DNA of 64,000 bases from Iodidimonas nitroreducens (GTDB lineage Bacteria; Pseudomonadota; Alphaproteobacteria; Sphingomonadales; Rhodothalassiaceae): NCBI RefSeq assembly GCF_008579165.1, contig NZ_BKCN01000013.1; one strand, given 5' to 3'. Each line of letters starts with the position of its first letter. Within the stretch, counting starts at the first letter, position 1. Positions 56,731 through 64,000 of the stretch are shown piece by piece. The position numbers and the translations under genes are program-made. Under the pieces are notes generated by a model that saw nothing but the letters and a program-made list of their open reading frames with translations, was not told the origin of the DNA and made no database searches.

Positions 56731-58125
56731 TCAGTGATCGCGAACGCTATAACATTGGGCTAGAATCCCCGCCGTGCGGGCCATATCCTCGCTATTGGAA
56801 AACATCGGCACGCCCGCCTGTTCCATGTTGGCAAACCAGCGATCGCGCTGTTCCAAAGTGCCCATCATGCTGTGCATCAGGGGCAGATCACAGGCTGCGG
56901 CCTTTTCAGCAAGGCGGGCAATCACCGGATCGGCATCCACCATGAAGGGCACCACATGGATCATCAAAATGACATCGAAAGCCGCTCTGTGCGCCATGGC
57001 GATGGCCAGAGTTTCGCCAAAGCGATCTTCCCGGGCATCGGCCAGCAGATCAAGGGGATTGCGCACCGAAGCTTCTTTGGGCAGGGCATCTTTCAAGGCC
57101 GCCGCCATGGGGGCGGGCAGATCCACAAGGTCAAGCCCCGAAAGGGTGGCTTCATCGGTGGTCAGCACCCCCGGCCCGCCGGAATTTGATAAGATCAGCG
57201 CCCGTTTGCCAAAGCCCTTGGGGAAAAAGCCCAAGCCCCGGGCCGCCAATTGCAGATCGCGCAGGGATTTCACCCGCACGATCCCCGCATCCCGGCACAG
57301 GGCATCGATGGCGGCATCAGATGATGCGCTGGCCCCGGTATGGGCCTTGGCGGCATCCAGCCCCTTTTGGGTGCGACCGGGGATGAGAGCGACAATCGGT
57401 TTGCTGCATGAAACGCTCCGCGCCGTGGCCGCCAAAGAGGCCATATCGCGCGCAGATTCAAGATAGAGCAGGATCGCCCCGGTTTCGGGATCATCCCCCA
57501 GATGGCGCAGATGATCTTCCACCCCCAGATGCATGGAATTGCCGACTGATACCACGCGCCCCAAGGGCACCCGGCAGGCCACCGCATGGGCGATCATCTC
57601 TTCGGCCAGCGCCCCGGATTGGGAAATGAAGGCAATCGGCCCGCCGGGAGGCAGATCGCGAAAAAAGGTGGCGGCCAGCCGGGTTTGATCGCCCAGGCTG
57701 ATGATCCCGCCGCAATTGGGCCCGGCGATGATCAGATCGTGTTTTTCGGCCAAAGCATCAAGGGCGGCCTGTCTTTCGGCCCCCTCATCACCGGCTTCGG
57801 CAAAGCCGCCGGGCAGGATCAGGATGGCCTTATGCCCGGTATCGGCAGCTTCGGTCACGGCATCCAAAATGAAATCCGGGCGAATGGCGATCACCACCAG
57901 ATCCACGGGGCTGGGCAGCGCCCGCAGATCGGGCAGAGCCTGCCGCCCGTACATCTCACCCCCTTTGGGATTGATGGGATAAAGCGCACCGGCAAAGCCC
58001 GCCTCCTCCATCATATGCAGGATCGCCCCGCCCGAGCTTGTGGGGCGTGCGCTTGCCCCCACGATGGCGACCGAACGCGGCGCGAAAAAAGCCGATAAAT
58101 CGCGCCCGGCTTGTGCTGTGCTCAT
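56731..58125 (-). CDS. NDP-forming acyl-CoA synthetase, alpha-type subunit only
   Basis: A 464-residue protein with a CoA-binding Rossmann domain (SVAIVGASARPTSSGGAILH, YPINPKGGEMYG) and two succinyl-CoA-ligase-like domains (AGPNCGGII, FISQSGALAEEM). The catalytic histidine loop is AKAHTGASASSDAAIDAL. The ATP-grasp beta part found in full-length acyl-CoA synthetases of this family is absent and not encoded nearby. It may need a beta subunit elsewhere. The gene lies inside the gentisate set, suggesting activation of an aromatic or aliphatic acid; the substrate is unknown. Confidence 0.85.
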   Translation of the reverse strand: MSTAQAGRDLSAFFAPRSVAIVGASARPTSSGGAILHMMEEAGFAGALYPINPKGGEMYGRQALPDLRALPSPVDLVVIAIRPDFILDAVTEAADTGHKAILILPGGFAEAGDEGAERQAALDALAEKHDLIIAGPNCGGIISLGDQTRLAATFFRDLPPGGPIAFISQSGALAEEMIAHAVACRVPLGRVVSVGNSMHLGVEDHLRHLGDDPETGAILLYLESARDMASLAATARSVSCSKPIVALIPGRTQKGLDAAKAHTGASASSDAAIDALCRDAGIVRVKSLRDLQLAARGLGFFPKGFGKRALILSNSGGPGVLTTDEATLSGLDLVDLPAPMAAALKDALPKEASVRNPLDLLADAREDRFGETLAIAMAHRAAFDVILMIHVVPFMVDADPVIARLAEKAAACDLPLMHSMMGTLEQRDRWFANMEQAGVPMFSNSEDMARTAGILAQCYSVRDH

Positions 58126-58136
58126 GCGTCGCCCCC

Positions 58137-58823
58137 TCAAAGAATGCGGGTCGAAAGCTCGCCCACACCGTCAACACCGCCGGTCATCACATCGCCGCGC
58201 TCCACCGGGCCAACCCCCGCGGGGGTGCCGGTGAAGATGAGATCGCCGGGCTGCAATTTGAACAGGCCTGAGAGGATCGAGACGATTTCAGTCACCGACC
58301 AGATCAATTCCGAAAGATCGCCATCCTGCTTGATCTGATCATTCACGGAAATCCAGATCCGGCCTTTTTCGGGATGGCCAATATCGCTGGCCCGGCGAAT
58401 GGCGGTGATCGGCGCGGATTGATCAAAGCCTTTGCCGGTATCCCATGGCCGCCCTTTATCGCGGGCTTCAAGCTGCAGATCGCGACGGGTGAGATCATTA
58501 CCCACGGCATAGCCAAAGATATGCTCATGCGCTTTTTCGCGCGGGATATTCTGGCCCCCTTTGCCAATCGCCACCACCAGTTCGATTTCATGATGGAGAT
58601 TGGATGTTTCCGGCGGATAAGCCACCGAAGCGCCATTCGGCACGATGGTATCATTGGGCTTTGAGAAAAAGAACGGCGGATCGCGCTCGGGGTCCTTGCC
58701 CATCTCGCGGGCATGGGCGGCATAATTGCGCCCTACGCAATAAATCCGATGCACGGGAAAGCGCTCCAGCGTGCCGGACACTTCAACACTGGGAATGGCG
58801 GGTGGTGTGAAAACGTAAGTCAT
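58137..58823 (-). CDS. Fumarylpyruvate hydrolase (FAH family)
   Basis: A 228-residue FAH-fold enzyme that splits fumarylpyruvate into fumarate and pyruvate, the last gentisate step. YCVGRNYAAHAREMG, the metal-binding LHHEIELVVAIG, FGYAVGNDLTRRDLQLEARD and the C-terminal PGDLIFTGTPAGVGPV are typical of the NagK group. GGAAGGG precedes the ATG. It is adjacent to the isomerase and the dioxygenase, which fixes the assignment better than the fold alone. Confidence 0.92.
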   Translation of the reverse strand: MTYVFTPPAIPSVEVSGTLERFPVHRIYCVGRNYAAHAREMGKDPERDPPFFFSKPNDTIVPNGASVAYPPETSNLHHEIELVVAIGKGGQNIPREKAHEHIFGYAVGNDLTRRDLQLEARDKGRPWDTGKGFDQSAPITAIRRASDIGHPEKGRIWISVNDQIKQDGDLSELIWSVTEIVSILSGLFKLQPGDLIFTGTPAGVGPVERGDVMTGGVDGVGELSTRIL

Positions 58824-58844
58824 GAAGTCCCTTCCGTCTCTGTC

Positions 58845-59420
58845 TTAAAAAATGTGGAATGTGTTTGCGGCAATGGTCAGCGGCCAACGCCCCGCCTCGA
58901 ACAATCTGAATTTACTCACGAAAGGATGATCCTGCCCATCCTGTTTAGCATGAGGCGCCAGGGCATATAAGGCCATCTGATAACAGCTTTGCGCCGCCGA
59001 TCCCGCCGCCGCCCGGATGATCCCGGCATCGGCATGACCGGATCGCGCCGCCGCCACCGCCGCCGGGCCGTGCAAAAGCCGGGTGGCGCTGTCGGTGATT
59101 TCGGTCAATAAAGGCAGCAGCCGGGCTTCCCCCAGATGGTTCAAGGCTGCCGCATAAAGTTCAGACTGAACCGTCTGTTCGCGCTGCCACCAACTTTGCG
59201 ACCAATCGCTGCGCTCTGCCGCCGCCCGGGCATCCGCCCAATCGGCAATCCAAAAGAGTACGCAATCTGTGAAGCCCAAGCCCTTCAGATAGGCCAGCGC
59301 CGTTGTCGTCTCGCCCTTGGTGGGGGGCTCCCCCACAGCGGCAAACCACGAAGCCGCCTCCATATCGCTGATCAGCCCCCGCACGATTGCGTGCCCCCTC
59401 TCTGCGGCCAAAGCGTTCAT
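58845..59420 (-). CDS. Unrecognised 191-aa protein of the gentisate set
   Basis: I do not recognise this protein. It is soluble, alanine- and tryptophan-rich and probably all-helical. Segments worth noting are LGFTDCVLFWIADWADA, WWQREQTVQSELYAAALNHL and the C-terminal HPFVSKFRLFEAGRWPLTIA. It has no cofactor motif. Its start overlaps the gentisate dioxygenase stop (ATGA), so it is translated with it. A distant relation to the non-catalytic PaaC-like subunit of phenylacetyl-CoA epoxidase is conceivable from HLGEARLLPLL, but this is a guess. Confidence 0.7.
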   Translation of the reverse strand: MNALAAERGHAIVRGLISDMEAASWFAAVGEPPTKGETTTALAYLKGLGFTDCVLFWIADWADARAAAERSDWSQSWWQREQTVQSELYAAALNHLGEARLLPLLTEITDSATRLLHGPAAVAAARSGHADAGIIRAAAGSAAQSCYQMALYALAPHAKQDGQDHPFVSKFRLFEAGRWPLTIAANTFHIF

Positions 59421-60481
59421 GGATGCGCCTCGTCCATGCGATCTTCCCGCCACAGGCCCAGCTTTTGCTGCACCCCGCGATCAGAATAGCTGAACAGCAC
59501 GCTGTCATCCTCGGCATGATGGGTCACCGGCACCCAGGTGGGCACCACAAACAGATCATTCGGCCCCCAATCGAAGCGCTGATCGCCGATCAGGCTGTGG
59601 CCGCGCCCTTCAACACACACAAAAACCGCACTATCGGTGCTGCGATAGGGCTTGCTGGCAAAGCCGCTCGGCAAAAGCTGCAAAAAGGTGGCGATGGTGG
59701 GCATGGCAAAATCGCCGGTGCCCGGATGCACATATTTCTGCTTGATCCCATGGCAGGGATCGACAACACCGGCAGCACGCAATTTTTCCAGAACCAATCG
59801 GCTGCGGGCATAGGGATAATTGAACACTGGCGAAGTGGAAAAGGCCGCTGCCTCATAATCCACCGGCAAAAGACCGCTGCCAAAGCGCGCCGGGGCATCG
59901 TTTTCAGGCTTGGTCAAGGCCTGACGATCTTCGGTCCCTTGTTCGGCAAAGCTTGCATTCATGAAATATACCAAAGGGATATCTAGACCATCGAGCCAGA
60001 TCATCGGCTGATCGGTTTCATTGCCATGATCATGCCATGTCCAGCTTGGGGTGATCACGAAATCCCCCCGCTCCATGATCGTGCGTTCGCCATTCACACT
60101 GGTAAAAGCGCCGCTGCCCTCCAGAACAAAGCGCAGGGCCGATTGTGTATGGCGATGGGCCGGGGCCACATCACCGGGCAGCACAAGCTGAATGGCGGCA
60201 TAAAGGGTGGGGGTAATCCGCGATTCCCCCGGCCAGGCCGGATTTTCAAGGATCAGGGCCCGGCGCTCGGCCTCTTTGGCGGTGATCAGATCGCCCGCTT
60301 CCATCAGATAGCGCCGCACATCGGCATAAGCCCAATGGGCCGCCGCCATCTCCGGCCTTGGCTGGGGGGTGACAAGATCGTGCAGAACCGTCCACAGGGC
60401 AGAAATATTGCGCCCCTTCAGCCGCCCATAGAAATCTTCGCGGGCGGCGGCCAGATCATTTTTATGCGCCGAGCCGTTCAT
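59417..60481 (-). CDS. Gentisate 1,2-dioxygenase
   Basis: A 354-residue bicupin that opens gentisate to maleylpyruvate. The N-terminal cupin holds the iron ligands H109, H111 (APAHRHTQSALRFVLEG) and H150 (ITPSWTWHDHGN). The second cupin is at about 270-340 (HSLIGDQRFDWGPNDLFVVP). The match to gentisate dioxygenases is close; the related salicylate and 1-hydroxy-2-naphthoate dioxygenases are the main alternatives. The adjacent isomerase and hydrolase support gentisate. Confidence 0.93.
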   Translation of the reverse strand: MNGSAHKNDLAAAREDFYGRLKGRNISALWTVLHDLVTPQPRPEMAAAHWAYADVRRYLMEAGDLITAKEAERRALILENPAWPGESRITPTLYAAIQLVLPGDVAPAHRHTQSALRFVLEGSGAFTSVNGERTIMERGDFVITPSWTWHDHGNETDQPMIWLDGLDIPLVYFMNASFAEQGTEDRQALTKPENDAPARFGSGLLPVDYEAAAFSTSPVFNYPYARSRLVLEKLRAAGVVDPCHGIKQKYVHPGTGDFAMPTIATFLQLLPSGFASKPYRSTDSAVFVCVEGRGHSLIGDQRFDWGPNDLFVVPTWVPVTHHAEDDSVLFSYSDRGVQQKLGLWREDRMDEAHP

Positions 60482-60517
60482 GGCACGATCCCTTTCATCA
60501 CGCCGATTGACGCCAGA

Positions 60518-61231
60518 TTACGCCGCTTGTGAAACGTCGGGCAATTCCAGCCCCAATTCATCAACCAGCGCCTGCGCCCGATTGAGATAATCCGCCCGCA
60601 TATCTTCATTCTTGCGTAATTTAATGCCCCATTTGCGGAAAATCTCGTTGTTTTTGGATTTATCCCGCCCAAAAAAGCCCGGCAAAACAGGGAAATAATC
60701 ATTGATCGCCTGCTGAATGGCTGCTTTGCCCTCAGGCGTGCGGATCATTTCACTGGTAAATTCCTTTCCGAAATCAGCATGAAATTTTTCTTCCGGCATG
60801 GTGGCCCGGGCCAGATTGCGCAAAGGATGGAAGGTGCAATGCAGCAGATCTTCCACCTGCAAAATTTCCGCCAGATCGGCCAAAAGCTTGATGACGCAGA
60901 ATTCCGCCCAGTTTTTCAAAGGATATTCAAAAATCGACAGGGGCTTTTTATCGCCGCCGGGCATCAGTTCAGCTTCCGACATGCCAAGCTTCTGGCCCAG
61001 TTCCTTGAACCTTACATGATGGCCATATTCTTCCATGGCCACCCGGCAGGTGAGCCATTTGGCATAGGGCGTGGGGGCAAGGGCAATGGCCGGCTCATCA
61101 AAAACCTGCGCGCCATAAAGTTCATTGATGGCATGGCTGCGGACCAGCTTTTTGATCGCGTCTTTATATTCATCGGCCTGATCGGCAAAATCTTCGATCG
61201 TTTTCACAGCAGCAATATCAGATGTGCTCAT
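60518..61231 (-). CDS. PaaA-like diiron protein
   Basis: A 237-residue ferritin-like protein of the phenylacetyl-CoA epoxidase catalytic-subunit family, shorter than PaaA (~310). All diiron ligands are in place: E37 (NELYGAQ), E68xxH71 (EEYGHH), E122 (LADLAEIL) and E148xxH151 (EEKFH). It should therefore activate oxygen. No PaaB, PaaC or PaaD homologue is recognisable in the window. A 2Fe-2S/FAD reductase two genes upstream could supply electrons. It probably makes an epoxide or hydroxylated intermediate on the way to gentisate, perhaps on a CoA ester. AAGGAT precedes ATG 61231. Confidence 0.88.
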   Translation of the reverse strand: MSTSDIAAVKTIEDFADQADEYKDAIKKLVRSHAINELYGAQVFDEPAIALAPTPYAKWLTCRVAMEEYGHHVRFKELGQKLGMSEAELMPGGDKKPLSIFEYPLKNWAEFCVIKLLADLAEILQVEDLLHCTFHPLRNLARATMPEEKFHADFGKEFTSEMIRTPEGKAAIQQAINDYFPVLPGFFGRDKSKNNEIFRKWGIKLRKNEDMRADYLNRAQALVDELGLELPDVSQAA

Positions 61232-61235
61232 GGTG

Positions 61236-62204
61236 CTATCCTTGGATGATGGGGTCGGTGTTGAAAGCATCGAGATCGGATTGAATGGCAAAATAATGCT
61301 CGGAAAAATTCGTGGCCGCAGCCGATGCCAGGCCCTGCTCGTCCCATGGCTGATCCTGGGCAATGGCATGGGCGATGGGGCGCGGCTGGCTCATCAAAAA
61401 CACATCGCCGCCCCGCACCCCGATCAATTGGCCACTGATACCGGCCCCCAGATCAGAGGCGAGCCAGGCACAGGCCACCGCCACCGGCTGAGCGGGAAGC
61501 TGCAGGGCCCGGGCGCGATATTCCTTTAAAAGATCGGTCACGGGCGGCAGGCTTTCGGTCACCCGGGTGGCGGCAAAGGGCATGATGGCATTTGCCGTGA
61601 TGCCTGCGCGTTCAAGCTCCAGCGCCTGAACCCGGGTCAATCCCAGCAATCCCGCCTTGGCACTCGCATAGGCCGAAACGCCGAAATTGCCGTAAAATGC
61701 CGCGGATGAAACCATATTAATCAGCCGCCCGCCCGGGCGTCCGGCTTTTGCCTGTTCGCGCATTTTGGGGGTTGCGGCATGGGCCAGATAATAGGCCGCC
61801 GACAGATTGACCTGGAGCACGCGATCAAAATCCGCCGGATCGCCCTTGAAAATCATGGCATCGCGCAAGATGGCCGCATTATTCACCACAATATCAACCG
61901 CGCCAAATTGCGTGATGGCCAGATCCACCGCGCGGGCCGCAGCTTCGGGGCTGGCGATATCAATCTCCAAAGCCGCCAGCCGCGCGCCATCGGCCCCTTT
62001 GGCGATCAGGGCTTCGCGCTGCTGTTCGATCAGGCCCTTTTCAGGATCGCGGCCATCGATGCCGGAGCCATCATCCACCAGCACAAGAGACGCGCCCAAG
62101 GCCGCAAAGCGTTCGGCCACCGCAAAGCCAATGCCCCGCCCGGCCCCGGTGATGATCGCCACACGCCCGGCTAAAAGGCCATCCGATTGCAGATCATCGG
62201 TCAT
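61236..62204 (-). CDS. Short-chain dehydrogenase/reductase with C-terminal extension
   Basis: A 322-residue classical SDR. The NAD loop is VAIITGAGRGIGFAVAERF, NNAAILRDAMI follows, and the catalytic Ser-Tyr-Lys is in NMVSSAAFYGNFGVSAYASAK. The last ~65 residues after GQLIGVRGGDVF extend beyond the normal SDR end, as in multifunctional-enzyme-type hydroxyacyl-CoA dehydrogenases. It shares one base with the reductase stop (TGATG) and lies five bases from the diiron gene. It may oxidise the product of the diiron enzyme, for instance a dihydrodiol or hydroxyacyl-CoA. Confidence 0.9.
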   Translation of the reverse strand: MTDDLQSDGLLAGRVAIITGAGRGIGFAVAERFAALGASLVLVDDGSGIDGRDPEKGLIEQQREALIAKGADGARLAALEIDIASPEAAARAVDLAITQFGAVDIVVNNAAILRDAMIFKGDPADFDRVLQVNLSAAYYLAHAATPKMREQAKAGRPGGRLINMVSSAAFYGNFGVSAYASAKAGLLGLTRVQALELERAGITANAIMPFAATRVTESLPPVTDLLKEYRARALQLPAQPVAVACAWLASDLGAGISGQLIGVRGGDVFLMSQPRPIAHAIAQDQPWDEQGLASAAATNFSEHYFAIQSDLDAFNTDPIIQG

Positions 62205-63271
62205 CAGATCGTCTCCTTTTCGAGATCAGCCTTTTTAAGATCGGCTTCAGAATAAAAAGCATCGGCATGAATGGCATTGGGGGCGATCCCCAGATCGGGC
62301 AATAGCCGCTCCGCCGCTTCCACCATCGGCGGTGGCCCGGCCAGATAGGCGGTGAACCCTTCCAATGTGCCGCTGGGCGATAGATGCGGCAGGTCTTCTT
62401 TTACGATATCGGTAACAAGGCCAAAGCGCCGCTGCGCCGCCTTCAGCACGGCATCAGAAGGTGCGGATAAAACCGGGGTGAAATGGAAATGGGGATGGGC
62501 CGCGCATAAGCCTTCAAAATGATCGACAAGATAAAGATCGCGTTCATCGCGGACGCCAAAATAAAAATGCACCGGTTCGGCCCAGCCCAGTTTTGCGGCC
62601 CTATCGATGATCGATTTGATCGGCGAAAGCCCCGAACCCCCCGCAATCGCCAAGATGGGGCCACGGCGTTCCTCGCGCAGGGCAGCGGTGCCCGATGGGC
62701 CCTTCACCCGCACCTGATCCCCCGGCTGCAGGTGATCGGCCAGATAGCGGCTGGCCCGGCCATCGGACAGAATCCGCACATAAAATTCAAGGAAATCATC
62801 ATCGGGCTGGCTGGCCATCGACCAGCTTCGGGCTGGCTGATCGGGCAAGGCAACATCGGCAAATTGCCCCGGCGTAAAGGTAAAGGGCCCGCCCGAAAGG
62901 ATGGAAAGGCGCAAGCTCATAATATCATGGGTGAGAGGGGTGATGGCTTTCACCTCGCAGGCCATATCGCGCATGGGATGCACCATCTGATCATCTTCAT
63001 CAGCCAGTTCGATTTCACAATCGCTCCAGGGCACAGCCCGGCAGGCCAGAATGAAGCCGCGCTTTTCTTCATCGGCGCTCAAAGCAAATTCCGAAAATGG
63101 CGACATTTCCACCTCGCCCGAAAGCAACCGGCATTTGCAGGTGCCGCAATTACCCGAGCGGCAGCTATGGGGGAACGGTCCCCCGGCCAGCATGGCGGCA
63201 TCCAGGATCGTGCGCCCCATCTCAACAGAGATCGGTTCATCCCGGTCCTTGATCGAAACAGTGAAATTCAT
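62204..63271 (-). CDS. 2Fe-2S/FAD/NAD(P)H oxidoreductase (oxygenase reductase)
   Basis: A 355-residue electron-transfer protein with an N-terminal plant-type ferredoxin (Cys 37, 42, 45 and 77 in CRSGNCGTCKC and ILACRAV). An FAD domain follows (RSWSMASQP), then an NAD(P) domain (AIAGGSGLSPIKSIID, YLAGPPPMVEAAE). This order is that of BenC, XylZ and MmoC, not of PaaE, where the ferredoxin is C-terminal. The ATG at 63271 gives the natural start. First gene of the minus-strand set, and the likely electron donor for the PaaA-like protein. Confidence 0.93.
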   Translation of the reverse strand: MNFTVSIKDRDEPISVEMGRTILDAAMLAGGPFPHSCRSGNCGTCKCRLLSGEVEMSPFSEFALSADEEKRGFILACRAVPWSDCEIELADEDDQMVHPMRDMACEVKAITPLTHDIMSLRLSILSGGPFTFTPGQFADVALPDQPARSWSMASQPDDDFLEFYVRILSDGRASRYLADHLQPGDQVRVKGPSGTAALREERRGPILAIAGGSGLSPIKSIIDRAAKLGWAEPVHFYFGVRDERDLYLVDHFEGLCAAHPHFHFTPVLSAPSDAVLKAAQRRFGLVTDIVKEDLPHLSPSGTLEGFTAYLAGPPPMVEAAERLLPDLGIAPNAIHADAFYSEADLKKADLEKETI

Positions 63272-63646
63272 GTGGCACACAACCTTTCGGGTGATCCGCG
63301 CAACCGGATGTGATTTTAAAATCCATCGCTTCCAAATTGCAGATGCAACGGTGTCAGGGGATGGCGGCCCTGTCAAGCAATTGTATGGGTTACAAACAAT
63401 ATAATTTCACATAACTTTCTTAGGTTTCTGACAAATCATGTGCATATATAAAAAGTTACACATGATTTGTCCGGCGTATGATGGCGGGATATCACAAAAT
63501 GTTGAACACTAGATCGCAAAGAAATGCGCGCCCCTGCCGCAAGGCGCTTGGCAAGATTATATTGTAAGGTATAATGACAAATAATGATCTGTCCAAGCGA
63601 TCAGCCAAAGCCCATGAAAGCCTGACCACCAAAAGGAGCAACCGCT
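63272..63646. promoter_or_regulatory. Divergent control region, reductase operon / OsmC-like gene
   Basis: About 375 bases, AT-rich in the middle, with no supported gene. It contains a perfect 13-base inverted repeat at 63430-63471. A related half-site, GACAAATAATGATCTGTC, lies at 63575-63592. AAGGAG at 63633-63638 is the ribosome site of the OsmC-like gene. Confidence 0.65.
63430..63471. promoter_or_regulatory. 13-base inverted repeat, candidate operator
   Basis: Arms GACAAATCATGTG (63430-63442) and CACATGATTTGTC (63459-63471) are perfect complements separated by 16 AT-rich bases. It lies ~160 bases before the reductase start and ~175 bases before the OsmC-like start. It has the form of a dimeric-regulator site; it lacks the GC-rich stem and T run of a terminator. 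Confidence 0.65.
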
Positions 63647-64000
63647 TTGAAATCCATTCAGACGATGAACATGCCCCTTGCCTGCCCCGTGGCGCTGCCG
63701 GTGGATGGGCTGGAGCCATGGATGAGCGGATCATCATCTGCCAGCACCCTTCATCTCCATACCGTGGCCGGGGCGATGGAAGGGATGCAGAAACAGGCGC
63801 TGGTGGTGGATGCGGCCAGCCAGCGCATCTGGAATTTTGCCTGTGATGAGGGCCCCTATCTCAATGGCACCGATCTCGCCCCTTTTCCTTTGGCCTATTT
63901 CAACAGCGGCCTGGGATTTTCCCTCTTTTGCGAAATCGAAAACCTTGCCCATGCCCGCGGGGTGCGGCTTGATGATCTGGAGCTTTGCCTTGATAGCTTT
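63647..64000 (+). CDS. OsmC-like protein (partial, runs off the right edge)
   Basis: The first 118 residues of an OsmC-fold protein. CDEGPYLNGTDLAPFPLAYF and LAHARGVRLDDLELCLDSF correspond to the OsmC pattern in which a conserved loop precedes a long helix and the ARGV-LD strand. The start is TTG at 63647, supported by AAGGAG eight bases upstream. OsmC proteins use cysteines to reduce peroxides; here only the cysteine in FSLFCEIENL is visible so far. It is divergent from the gentisate set and may be co-regulated with it. Confidence 0.7.
   Translation, partial: MKSIQTMNMPLACPVALPVDGLEPWMSGSSSASTLHLHTVAGAMEGMQKQALVVDAASQRIWNFACDEGPYLNGTDLAPFPLAYFNSGLGFSLFCEIENLAHARGVRLDDLELCLDSF

Overview
The window is a stretch of an alphaproteobacterial chromosome. 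The evidence is gene content: a trpF-trpB-trpA-accD-folC run, a TIGR02186 protein next to a TauE/SafE exporter, an mdh-sucC-sucD-sucA-sucB-lpd run, and ffh-rpsP-rimM-trmD-rplS. The order cannot be fixed from the sequence. GC is fairly high, yet Asp, His, Tyr and Phe codons end mostly in T. At least eleven genes carry single-base reading-frame breaks. Several are essential genes whose two halves both match their family closely (accD, dapF, lpd, sucA), so most breaks look like missed bases in short homopolymers rather than decay.

Layout. 1-5.5 kb: tRNA-Thr, a sigma-54 response regulator (broken frame), a PilZ protein, a D-amino-acid aminotransferase, a YeeZ-like NAD-binding protein and a TPR protein. 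5.6-10.6 kb: trpF, trpB, trpA, accD, folC. 10.8-16.1 kb: a TusA-like protein without its cysteine, a Sel1-type lipoprotein, a TIGR02186/TauE pair, a second TauE/SafE permease and an orphan histidine kinase. 16.1-25.3 kb: a TCA-cycle block on the minus strand, with an OdhB carrying two lipoyl domains. 25.6-27.6 kb: a KAP-type NTPase running into a group of REP-like palindromic repeats. 27.6-32.3 kb: dapF-mtaB-ftsY-zapE with overlapping start and stop codons. 32.4-34.9 kb: a DASS anion permease and a thioesterase. 35.1-38.9 kb: the SRP/ribosome run, ended by a clear terminator. 39.1-45.2 kb: asd, a Pmp3-like peptide, bfd and bfr with matching Fur-like boxes, a DinG-like helicase, a TerB-like protein and a DUF3012 lipoprotein.

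45.3-64.0 kb is a catabolic accessory region. It holds a chimeric dehydrogenase/PAS locus, an aldehyde dehydrogenase of the hydroxymuconic-semialdehyde type, a complete TRAP transporter, a DUF3179 membrane protein, a TonB-dependent receptor and a divergent MarR regulator. A minus-strand gene set follows: maleylpyruvate isomerase, an NDP-forming acyl-CoA synthetase alpha subunit, fumarylpyruvate hydrolase, an unrecognised 191-residue protein, gentisate 1,2-dioxygenase, a PaaA-like diiron protein, an SDR and a 2Fe-2S/FAD reductase. A divergent OsmC-like gene runs off the right edge.

Together the last set encodes a full lower gentisate pathway (gentisate to fumarate and pyruvate). It is coupled to an unusual candidate ring-oxygenating system: a lone PaaA-type diiron protein with a BenC-type reductase and an SDR, without recognisable PaaB, PaaC or PaaD partners. 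This is the best candidate in the window for an undescribed system.
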